Source of the DNA: a virus
DNA length: 39,805 nt
Reading direction: 5' to 3' (one strand)
IMG/VR virus record: IMGVR_UViG_3300009703_000040
Location: 1 to 39,805 of that record
Shown: piece by piece, positions 32,982 through 39,580 of the stretch
Layout: each line of letters begins with the position of its first letter
Numbering within the stretch: the stretch's first letter is position 1
Made by a program: the position numbers and the translations under genes
The notes under the pieces: model-generated
Database searches by the model: none
The model's input: only the letters and a program-made list of their open reading frames with translations
What the model was told of the DNA's origin: nothing

Positions 32982-34653
32982 ATGGTTACAGATGTTCTTA
33001 TTATCTATTGTATCGCTCTCATTGTTTTTTTGGTCGTCTACTTCATTTGCAAATGACTCTTGCCCAACATTAACCATAGGATTATGCACACCTGGTGTTA
33101 CCATAGAAACTGTAGAAACAATAGATGAATCTACAGAACTTGGTGGTGATGGTATAACAACTACAATCACAACTACAACAGACATAACGACTACAACAAT
33201 TACAAATGAAGATTCCAATAACATATTAGATGGAAGTCAAGGATATGTTTCATCTAGTAAAGAGGGAGATATGGATTCAGATTGGGGTGGACAAGGTTCT
33301 GCATCAATGCCAAGTGGTGCAACTTGTGGAGATTTAGGAACAGATAGATGTGCAATGATTACTGGTAGTGGGAGTAGCACAAGTGCATATGGTGTTAGTG
33401 GTATGGGAACAACTTTTATTAATACAGTTAACATATCAGATTTACGATCAAGTATGGGAAGAGGCGGTAGAACAACATATAGAATTAGTGTAGATAAACA
33501 AGATTCTCAAGATAGAATTTATTTACATTTGAGAGGTAAAGATGGAAATACAACAGTATTTTCTGGTACTGATATTCTATCTGAAACTGGTGTAAATAGT
33601 CAGTATCAAACTTATGAAGGTGGCTGGGATTTTAGTGGTCAACTTTCAACTGTGATTGTAGAGGTAGGTGGAAGAGATATTAATCTTGCAGTAGGACCAA
33701 TGTTTGATGATGTAGAGATAAATATATTATATAATGTTGTAAATACAATTGTCACACAACAAATCACAACTGTAGAAGAATTTATTGCATTAAATGGATA
33801 TGATACAGAAACAATTGAAATTGTTGAAGATATATTTGAAACTAATGATGTTATCGTAGACGATTTTGGTGACATAGAAATTGTGCCAGATATTGAGATG
33901 GACACAGAAGTTACCTATGAAACTGTTGAATTAGAATTAGAAATAGAAATACCTGACATTGAAATAGAAATGCCAGAAATAGAATTATCATTTGATAATG
34001 CTATGATGGATGATCTACCTGAAGTTAATGTAGAAATAGAGGTAGAGATGGAAATGGAAATTGTGGAGGTTAGTGTTGAGGTAGAAACGGAGAGTGTAAA
34101 TGAAGTCACAACGGAGCCGCAGGGGTCGAGTTCAGAGAATACGGAAGATACGTCAGAAGATGTACAAGAGCCCAGTAGTGATGTGGAAAAGCCAGTGGGA
34201 GGAAATAATGATGACGAATCTGATGAGGGAGAGGGTGAAACAGAAAGTTCTAAAGAAGATACAGTAGAAGAATCTAAATCAGAACCTGAACCAGAGGAAA
34301 AGTCTGAACCAGAACCTAAAACTGAAAAAACGGAACAAAAAGAAACTGAGGAAAAAGAACAGAAACAAGAGCAGAAACAAAAAGCTGCAACTAAAATAGT
34401 TAAGAAGATGGGTGATAAAGGAAGATATGATTCAGAGAATCAAATTAAAACTTTAATTGTTATGCAAGTGTTGGGAAATACAAAAGATTTTTTTGACACT
34501 AAAAAAATAATACCAGATGTTGAGGGATTTTTTACAGATGCAACAATACCTGGTGGAGAATATAAAGAAGATAATTATTTACAATATTTTTTATTCGGTG
34601 GTAGTGATATTAAACATAAAGAACTAATAGAATCGCAATATAGGAGAAACTAA
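32962..34653 (+). CDS. Secreted acidic low-complexity protein
   Basis: A 563-residue exported protein with signal peptide (MFLLSIVSLSLFFWSSTSFA, 11-30). It has a Thr-rich patch (TTTITTTTDITTTTITN, 66-82), a beta-rich domain (about 130-245) reading like a lectin or jellyroll fold, a long Glu/Ile/Val strand-like stretch (330-385), and a Glu/Pro/Lys/Ser linker (390-480) before a compact C-terminal domain. It resembles a surface or periplasmic spacer protein with an adhesive head. Bases about 34100-34200 use GC-richer codons (ACG, CCG, GGG, TCG) than the surroundings. Function unknown. Confidence 0.65.
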   Translation: MEKLVNRWLQMFLLSIVSLSLFFWSSTSFANDSCPTLTIGLCTPGVTIETVETIDESTELGGDGITTTITTTTDITTTTITNEDSNNILDGSQGYVSSSKEGDMDSDWGGQGSASMPSGATCGDLGTDRCAMITGSGSSTSAYGVSGMGTTFINTVNISDLRSSMGRGGRTTYRISVDKQDSQDRIYLHLRGKDGNTTVFSGTDILSETGVNSQYQTYEGGWDFSGQLSTVIVEVGGRDINLAVGPMFDDVEINILYNVVNTIVTQQITTVEEFIALNGYDTETIEIVEDIFETNDVIVDDFGDIEIVPDIEMDTEVTYETVELELEIEIPDIEIEMPEIELSFDNAMMDDLPEVNVEIEVEMEMEIVEVSVEVETESVNEVTTEPQGSSSENTEDTSEDVQEPSSDVEKPVGGNNDDESDEGEGETESSKEDTVEESKSEPEPEEKSEPEPKTEKTEQKETEEKEQKQEQKQKAATKIVKKMGDKGRYDSENQIKTLIVMQVLGNTKDFFDTKKIIPDVEGFFTDATIPGGEYKEDNYLQYFLFGGSDIKHKELIESQYRRN

Positions 34654-35351
34654 TGGCTGAAGTAGAATACGGCGGTATAAAAATTGGTGGAAGTAAATTA
34701 TTGCTCATTCTGCCACTAATAGGAACACTTGGTGGAGGATTATGGGCTGGATTTGAATTTTATAAAGATTACATGGACATGAAAGAGCAAATAGAAGAAT
34801 ACGTTGCACCAGATATGTCTGGGCTAGAAGAAGAGATGGCAGTTTTAAAAGAAACTATAGAAAGTTCAGAAGCACAACTTCAAAGTTTTATAGATATAAT
34901 AGAGGAGAAAACTACCTCTTCAGAAGAAAAAGTTGATTTGTTACAAAATGAATTACAAGCTAGAATAGAAGGTTTTGAAAAAGAGATTGAGATTGTCATA
35001 AAGTTTGAAGAGAACTTGGCAGACCAAGCTGAAGATGCAAGAACTTATACAAAATCTACTGCTCGTGAAATAAAAGATGAAATGCATATTATGGATGTGA
35101 AAATGAATAAAATGGAAAAACTTGCCAGAGAAGCATTTGCAAGTGTCAGATTAAGTATTGAAACTAATGATACAAAAGTACGAGATATGATAACTGTAAA
35201 CTCTGATAGGTTTGATAAACGTAGGGAACAATTAAGAAATGATATGGATTCTTTAGAAGCGAGATTAATGAAGAGTATGGAAACAATACAAAAAGAAATT
35301 GATGATAAAATACAGAAAGCACTAGAAAATCCATTATCGGGCATGAATTAG
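34653..35351 (+). CDS. Membrane-anchored coiled-coil protein
   Basis: A 232-residue protein with an N-terminal membrane span (LLLILPLIGTLGGGLWAGFE) and a continuous coiled coil from about residue 50 to the end. It is coupled to the upstream gene by a shared A of the stop and start. The architecture is that of a bitopic protein reaching across the periplasm; with the secreted proteins upstream it may form an envelope-spanning complex. No family name. Confidence 0.65.
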   Translation: MAEVEYGGIKIGGSKLLLILPLIGTLGGGLWAGFEFYKDYMDMKEQIEEYVAPDMSGLEEEMAVLKETIESSEAQLQSFIDIIEEKTTSSEEKVDLLQNELQARIEGFEKEIEIVIKFEENLADQAEDARTYTKSTAREIKDEMHIMDVKMNKMEKLAREAFASVRLSIETNDTKVRDMITVNSDRFDKRREQLRNDMDSLEARLMKSMETIQKEIDDKIQKALENPLSGMN

Positions 35352-35438
35352 AGAAAAAACGGACCGCTCAGCAGGTCGCTAGGTGGGTGGAAAGAACCTC
35401 TCGTGTATGATTGTACCCCTTAAAAAACGGAGATTTTT
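35352..35438 (+). other. GC-rich intergenic region, possible structured leader RNA
   Basis: This 87-base gap is noticeably richer in G and C than its surroundings. It can fold GACC (35362-35365) with GGTC and AGGT with ACCT, and the decamer AAAAAACGGA occurs at both ends (35354-35363 and 35422-35431), the second forming part of the next gene's ribosome binding site. It resembles a structured 5' leader, but I could not match a known riboswitch. Confidence 0.35.
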
Positions 35439-35915
35439 ATGATAGACCCGATTACGGCGATTGCAACTGCAACAGCTGCTTTTAACGTCATAAAGCAAGG
35501 AATTAGTGCTGGCAAAGACATGGAAGATATGTATGGCACCATGGGTAAATGGATGGGTGCAATATCTGATGTCCGTCAAGCAGATAAGATGGCGAAAAAT
35601 CCACCTGCATTTAAAAAAATATTCTTTGGTTCATCAATTGAAGAGGAGGCAATGGATGCTTTTGCAGCTTCAAAAAAAGCAGAGGCAATGGAAGATGAAT
35701 TAAGAACATTTGTCAACTTAACTTATGGGCCTAATAGCTGGAATGAGATTTTGAAACTACAAGCCAAAATTCGTAAGGATAGACAAGACCAAATTTATGC
35801 TCAACAAGAGCAAATGAATCAAATTTGGAATTGGATAATGATAGCTATTGGTGTCATTGCAGGTATTGGAGTTTTTGCTCTTTTACTTTATGTTGTCGTG
35901 GCTGCATTAAAATAA
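35439..35915 (+). CDS. Conserved marine-phage membrane protein
   Basis: A 158-residue protein beginning MIDPITAIATATAAFNVIKQ, with a Gly/Ala-rich first helix, a soluble helical middle (about 40-125), and a C-terminal membrane span (IMIAIGVIAGIGVFALLLYV). Ribosome binding site is CGGAG. It is the last of four exported or membrane genes. I have seen this type in many marine myoviruses without a function; virion or envelope roles are both possible. Confidence 0.65.
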   Translation: MIDPITAIATATAAFNVIKQGISAGKDMEDMYGTMGKWMGAISDVRQADKMAKNPPAFKKIFFGSSIEEEAMDAFAASKKAEAMEDELRTFVNLTYGPNSWNEILKLQAKIRKDRQDQIYAQQEQMNQIWNWIMIAIGVIAGIGVFALLLYVVVAALK

Positions 35916-35928
35916 ATAAAAGAAACCC

Positions 35929-35957
35929 TTGACAATTGTTTTTAAAAAGTATATATT
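35929..35957 (+). promoter_or_regulatory. Sigma70-type early promoter for bS21 gene
   Basis: TTGACA at 35929-35934, a 17-base spacer, and TATATT at 35952-35957, the same element and spacing as the primase promoter. The ATG at 35964 lies seven bases after the -10. Confidence 0.8.
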
Positions 35958-35963
35958 AATATT

Positions 35964-36203
35964 ATGAGAAAAAATTATGAACAAAAAGAAATCGGTATGA
36001 TGGTTTATGTTAGAAATAATGATGTCAACAAAGCCATGAAACGTCTTAAAAGAAAAATTAAAAATGATGGTTTGATGCAAGAGGTTAAAGAAAGACAACA
36101 TTTTGTTAAAAAATCAGAAAAACAAAGACTCGCAAAAAAAAGAGGCGAGAAAAGATGGCAAAAGAAACGTCTTAAACTTATGGAAGAATATGGTTTTATC
36201 TAA
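35964..36203 (+). CDS. rpsU: Ribosomal protein bS21 homologue
   Basis: A 79-residue, very basic protein with the bS21 pattern: VYVRNNDVNKAMKRLKRKIK at the start of the domain, DGLMQEVKERQHF, and an Arg/Lys helix (SEKQRLAKKRGEKRWQKKRL). bS21 sits near the anti-Shine-Dalgarno end of 16S rRNA and helps initiation. Phage copies are known from marine phages and may replace the host protein to favour phage mRNAs. The domain proper starts at about 35997 (ATGATGGTT); starting at 35964 adds 11 residues but would be leaderless. Either start lacks a clear ribosome binding site. Confidence 0.88.
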   Translation: MRKNYEQKEIGMMVYVRNNDVNKAMKRLKRKIKNDGLMQEVKERQHFVKKSEKQRLAKKRGEKRWQKKRLKLMEEYGFI

Positions 36204-36565
36204 TGTCAGATAATATAATCAAAGGGCCTTGGAAGAATAAAGTTATCAATAATTTTGATGACACAGATCAACTTGGGTTTGATATGGATTTTGCTGATGA
36301 TCTGGCAGAACAATTAATGGTTACATTATTGACAATGTATAAAGATAATGGTTTTGATATACAATCACAATCTTTTAGACAACAAATTCCTTTTTTAAAT
36401 GAGGTCGTTAGAGCAATAGCTTTAAAAGACATGGGATATGCTCATCCTTTACATGATTTCATTGATGAAGTTGTTGTTACTAGTAATATAAAGCATGAAG
36501 AAAAAGATATTTCTTTTAGCACTTTAAGCATAGAAAAATTGGAAAAACTTTTAAAGAAAGATTAA
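36203..36565 (+). CDS. Hypothetical protein
   Basis: A 120-residue acidic protein, mostly helical in its second half (NEVVRAIALKDMGYAHPLHD). It shares a base with the bS21 stop. Proteins of this type precede RNase H in some marine T4-like phages; I do not know its job. Confidence 0.62.
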   Translation: MSDNIIKGPWKNKVINNFDDTDQLGFDMDFADDLAEQLMVTLLTMYKDNGFDIQSQSFRQQIPFLNEVVRAIALKDMGYAHPLHDFIDEVVVTSNIKHEEKDISFSTLSIEKLEKLLKKD

Positions 36566-36566
36566 T

Positions 36567-37403
36567 ATGATTATTATGGATATGAATCAGATTTCACTTG
36601 CGAGTCTGATGATGCATTTGAATATGGAAAAAACTAATATCGTAGATGAGGGAATAGTCCGTCATATGATATTAAACTCTGTGAGAATGTATAGAACAAT
36701 GTTTAATGAAGAGTATGGTGAGATTGTTCTTGCATATGATTCTAAACATTATTGGAGAAGAGAAGTTTTCCCAAACTACAAAGCAAATCGTAGAAAGGGA
36801 AGAGAAAAAGACAACAAAGATTGGGATGCAATTTTTAGTTGTTTAAATAAAATTAAAGCCGAACTCAAAGAAAATTTTCCTTACAAACATTTAGAAATAT
36901 ATGGTGCTGAAGCAGATGACATTATTGCTACTTTAGTTAAAAAATATCCTAATCAAAAAGTAATGATTGTTTCTGGTGACAAAGATTTTATACAATTACA
37001 AAAACATGAAAATGTATCACAGTATAGTCCAATAACAAAAAAATATATAAATGGAGTTGACGCCCATGATTATATAAAGACACATATTTTAAAGGGTGAT
37101 ACAAGTGATGGAGTTCCAAATGTTTTATCTAATGATAATACTTTTGTAGATGGGTTACGACAAAGACCCTTGAGTCAAACTAAGATAAATACTTGGAAAG
37201 AAGGTAACATTAATAATTTTGAAGTTGAAAGAAATTATCAACGAAATAAAAAGCTTATTGATTTAGATGAGATTCCTAATGAACTATCAAAACAAATTAT
37301 AGAAGAATTTGAATCTGCACCTTGTGAAGATAGGAGTAAATTATTAAATTACTTTATACATAATAAACTTAAAGAGTTAACTGATTCAATTGGAGAATTT
37401 TAA
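36567..37403 (+). CDS. rnh: T4-type RNase H (5' nuclease, FEN family)
   Basis: A 278-residue flap-endonuclease-family protein similar to T4 RNase H. Catalytic acid clusters are visible: IIMDMNQ at the N-terminus, YDSKHYWRREVFPNYKANR with the conserved K/R arch, EADDIIA, and SGDKDFIQL. The GDTSDGVPNVL segment is the helix-hairpin-helix-type DNA contact. It removes RNA primers from lagging-strand fragments. One base separates it from the previous gene. Some family members contain LPG..GD; here the motif is GDTSDG. Confidence 0.92.
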   Translation: MIIMDMNQISLASLMMHLNMEKTNIVDEGIVRHMILNSVRMYRTMFNEEYGEIVLAYDSKHYWRREVFPNYKANRRKGREKDNKDWDAIFSCLNKIKAELKENFPYKHLEIYGAEADDIIATLVKKYPNQKVMIVSGDKDFIQLQKHENVSQYSPITKKYINGVDAHDYIKTHILKGDTSDGVPNVLSNDNTFVDGLRQRPLSQTKINTWKEGNINNFEVERNYQRNKKLIDLDEIPNELSKQIIEEFESAPCEDRSKLLNYFIHNKLKELTDSIGEF

Positions 37404-37404
37404 A

Positions 37405-37890
37405 ATGGCAGGAAACACATTATTATTTTCAGAGGTACTTGACAAAGTACACAAAGCAAAAACTAAAGAAAAAAAAGTTGCAATTCTTAAAGAGCATAAT
37501 ACAGCTGCATTAAGAATGATAATTAAAGCATCTTTTGACCCAGAGATAGAATGGGTATTACCAGAGGGTAAAGTTCCTTATACAAGGAATAAAGCACCAG
37601 AGGGAACAGAACATACAGTTCTGGCTGCAGAAGCAAAAAAATTATGGCATTATATTAAAGGTGCAGATAATAAAACACCTCAATGGAAGAAAGAACAAAT
37701 GTTTGTTCAAATGTTAGAGGGTTTACATGAATCTGAAGCAGATATTGTAGTTAATGCAAAAGATAAAAAATTACATCAAGTCTATAAAGGTCTATCACAC
37801 GCCGTTGTGAAAGAAGCTTTTAATTGGGATGATGATTATCAAGCATTTAATCCAATGAAAGAAAGAATGAATTTGGAGCAAGAAACTTGA
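37405..37890 (+). CDS. Conserved T4-like marine phage protein, unknown
   Basis: A 161-residue protein starting MAGNTLLFSEVLDKVHKAKT. I set the start at 37405, one base after the RNase H stop, rather than the longer frame that begins inside that gene. The segment LREHNTAALRMIIKASFDP-like (KEHNTAALRMIIKASFDP) and EIEWVLPEGKVPYT are distinctive and recur next to RNase H in cyanophage-like genomes, where it is listed only as a DUF. It may be a replication or late-transcription accessory factor (T4 has gp33/gp59 nearby), but no similarity to those can be shown. Confidence 0.68.
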   Translation: MAGNTLLFSEVLDKVHKAKTKEKKVAILKEHNTAALRMIIKASFDPEIEWVLPEGKVPYTRNKAPEGTEHTVLAAEAKKLWHYIKGADNKTPQWKKEQMFVQMLEGLHESEADIVVNAKDKKLHQVYKGLSHAVVKEAFNWDDDYQAFNPMKERMNLEQET

Positions 37891-38678
37891 CATTCAATCT
37901 AAAAGATGATGGATTTACAATAGTTGAAAATTTGCTCACAGAGGAACAACTTTCTCAAAGAGAGGCTCTAAATTACAAAGGAGAATTTAGAGAGGACAAA
38001 GCAAAATTTTATGGTATGTCAAAATATTCTGACATTGATTTTCCACTTGAGATTAATAATTTAATTAAAGATAAAGCAAAAGAATTTACTGGTCAGACTT
38101 ATGATATTTTTATGAAAAAAATGTATTATAAAGCTGCATACTTTGGCTCTTGTGAATATTATCATCAAGATTATTTTTACAGACAGAAGTTAGGTGTTTC
38201 AAATTCAAAATACTTACAATGTTTTATTGCTGTTGAAGATTTAGACCATGCTCCTTTAAATGTTTTTGTAGGCTCTCACAAGGGTTCTTTGCATAATCAT
38301 CAAATGGTTTTAGAGAGAGATGGAAATGCAAAATATAGTATTTTAAATATGAAAGATATTTGGTCTGGTGACAACTTCAAATCTTTAAAACTTAAAAAAG
38401 GTGATGCAGTATTTTTTGATTATATGTTAGTACATGGCTCTGGTTCAAATGCAACACCCTTTCCTCAAAGTAGAATTGTTGTTCAATTATGTTCAGAACA
38501 ACTACCAAAAAACAATTCTCAAGGTGGTGATATCTTTAAAGAAAGACGTAAATTTGAACTAATGACACTTACTAATTCATTTGAAAGAAAACTAAGTGAT
38601 TTAGATGTTAACATTGATGAATTTTATTATTGGAAAACTTTTAATAATAATACCAAAAAAAATCAAAAAAGCCCTTGA
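37887..38678 (+). CDS. PhyH-like 2OG-Fe(II) oxygenase
   Basis: A 263-residue phytanoyl-CoA-dioxygenase-like protein. It opens with the family's typical DDGFTIVENLLTEEQL; iron ligands are H93-x-D95 (YYHQDYF) and H183 (LVHGSGSN), with Arg196 (QSRIVVQL) for 2OG. The start is TTG with GGAG about ten bases upstream, overlapping the previous stop; no near ATG exists. Substrates of phage PhyH proteins are unknown: small metabolites, lipids or modified bases. Confidence 0.87.
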   Translation: MTFNLKDDGFTIVENLLTEEQLSQREALNYKGEFREDKAKFYGMSKYSDIDFPLEINNLIKDKAKEFTGQTYDIFMKKMYYKAAYFGSCEYYHQDYFYRQKLGVSNSKYLQCFIAVEDLDHAPLNVFVGSHKGSLHNHQMVLERDGNAKYSILNMKDIWSGDNFKSLKLKKGDAVFFDYMLVHGSGSNATPFPQSRIVVQLCSEQLPKNNSQGGDIFKERRKFELMTLTNSFERKLSDLDVNIDEFYYWKTFNNNTKKNQKSP

Positions 38679-38690
38679 CAATAGGGTTTT
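38668..38690 (+). terminator. Hairpin overlapping the next promoter's -35
   Basis: AAAGCCCT pairs with AGGGTTTT (one G-U pair), loop TGACAAT, overlapping the stop of the oxygenase gene and followed by a U-rich end. The TTGACA -35 element of the next promoter is inside the hairpin, so terminator and promoter share the same bases. Confidence 0.5.
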
Positions 38691-38703
38691 AGTATGTTAA
38701 TGT
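38675..38703 (+). promoter_or_regulatory. Sigma70-type early promoter
   Basis: TTGACA at 38675-38680 within the same CTTGACAAT context as the other two promoters, a 17-base spacer, and a weaker -10 (TAATGT, 38698-38703). Unlike the other two, it leaves a normal leader with GAGG before the ATG at 38732. Confidence 0.6.
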
Positions 38704-38731
38704 AAAAGTATAATTAATGATGAGGTAAAAA

Positions 38732-39070
38732 ATGCAACAATTTAAAAACGCAAAAACTTATGAAGAAGGTATTGAAAATCTTATTGATGCCGCTGTTAAA
38801 GACTTTCAAGGTTGGACATCAAAATTTACGGATCAAAAAACTTTTGAAGAAGTACGAAATAAATATCGTGTTGAAGATAATCGTAAGTACACTAAAATTC
38901 TTTATCAAAATGGTGCTTGGGGATTTGTTCAAAAACAAGATGATAAAAGATTTAAGAAAGGTGACTTACTAAAACCTGCAGGTTATAATGCTCCTGCAAG
39001 AAATTATTCAAGAGGGAATATTTTTACTGGTGGTGTGGTTAATTGGACTGGCCCACTTTATATGAATTAA
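38732..39070 (+). CDS. Hypothetical early protein
   Basis: A 112-residue protein with ribosome binding site GAGG. The N-terminus is helical, and the C-terminal half is Gly/Asn/aromatic-rich (YNAPARNYSRGNIFTGGVVN). It follows a sigma70-type promoter, so it is probably expressed early, as are many small host-takeover proteins. No family recognised. Confidence 0.62.
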   Translation: MQQFKNAKTYEEGIENLIDAAVKDFQGWTSKFTDQKTFEEVRNKYRVEDNRKYTKILYQNGAWGFVQKQDDKRFKKGDLLKPAGYNAPARNYSRGNIFTGGVVNWTGPLYMN

Positions 39071-39087
39071 TTGAAAGAGAGGATAAT

Positions 39088-39294
39088 ATGAGTAAAATAA
39101 AAAATTTTATAATGGAAGTTCAAGAATTTGTATGGGATTTCATAGATGAGGATGGATTCTTATTTGCTGGAACTGATGACGGTTCTGCAACTTGGAAAGT
39201 AACTAAAACTGACATCATCAAAAAAGTTGAAAAAAACTTTGGTTGGGCAGGTGTTGAAATCGCCGTAAAAGAGTTGGAGGGTGTCAATGAATAA
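39088..39294 (+). CDS. Small acidic early protein
   Basis: A 68-residue protein starting at the ATG 39088, preceded by GAGAGGA. It is acidic with Trp and Phe (FVWDFIDEDGFLFAGTDDGS). A longer frame beginning inside the previous gene has no ribosome binding site. Function unknown. Confidence 0.6.
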   Translation: MSKIKNFIMEVQEFVWDFIDEDGFLFAGTDDGSATWKVTKTDIIKKVEKNFGWAGVEIAVKELEGVNE

Positions 39295-39364
39295 GTTTTT
39301 ATTTGTTATGAATGGGGTTTTCATAGCAATAACAGTAGTTAATTTAGTCAAGATTTTTGGCTAA
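39287..39364 (+). CDS. Very small membrane peptide
   Basis: A 25-residue peptide whose ATG overlaps the end of the upstream gene by eight bases, with GGAGGG just before it. The sequence (VFIAITVVNLVKIF) is one hydrophobic helix. The good ribosome binding site and coupling favour translation, but such a short frame could be chance. Confidence 0.45.
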   Translation: MNKFLFVMNGVFIAITVVNLVKIFG

Positions 39365-39369
39365 TGGAA

Positions 39370-39411
39370 ATTTGCCACTACCTCTCAAACCTCATCATCA
39401 AAGTGGCAAAT
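39370..39411 (+). ncRNA. Long-loop hairpin with CCUC motifs, possible small RNA or 3' UTR element
   Basis: ATTTGCCACT pairs with AGTGGCAAAT, a perfect ten-pair stem, around a 22-base loop that is almost free of G and holds ACCTC twice. ACCTC can pair with the core of a Shine-Dalgarno sequence (GAGGT). It lies between the last early gene and a strong terminator at 39460, so it would be the 3' UTR of that transcript or a separate small RNA. Confidence 0.45.
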
Positions 39412-39459
39412 AATGTGAGTGCTATATAATGAGATAATTGAAACTTGCATATAAAAAGG

Positions 39460-39490
39460 AACAGCAGAATTAATTTTCTGCTGTTTTTTT
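39460..39490 (+). terminator. Rho-independent terminator
   Basis: AACAGCAGAA pairs with TTCTGCTGTT, a ten-pair stem with loop TTAATT, followed by a run of seven T. It ends the early block before pstS. Confidence 0.9.
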
Positions 39491-39495
39491 ATTCA

Positions 39496-39513
39496 TGTTA
39501 AACTTTTGTTACA
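39496..39513 (+). promoter_or_regulatory. Candidate Pho box upstream of pstS
   Basis: TGTTAAA, four bases, TGTTACA: two seven-base direct repeats with an 11-base period, the layout of PhoB sites (CTGTCAT-N4-CTGTCAT type). It lies 67 bases before the pstS ATG. TATAAA at 39516-39521 and AATAAATA at 39528-39535 are possible -10 elements. Confidence 0.55.
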
Positions 39514-39580
39514 TTTATAAAATGTTCAATAAATATTTTAAAAGGAACAATTCAGTTTCTTTTTTTTATGGAGAAAAATT

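Noticed and set aside
33639-34109. Ser/Ile/Thr-rich minus-strand frames opposite the acidic secreted protein
   Set aside because: They mirror the repetitive Glu/Ile/Val codons of the plus-strand gene; composition is an artefact of low complexity.
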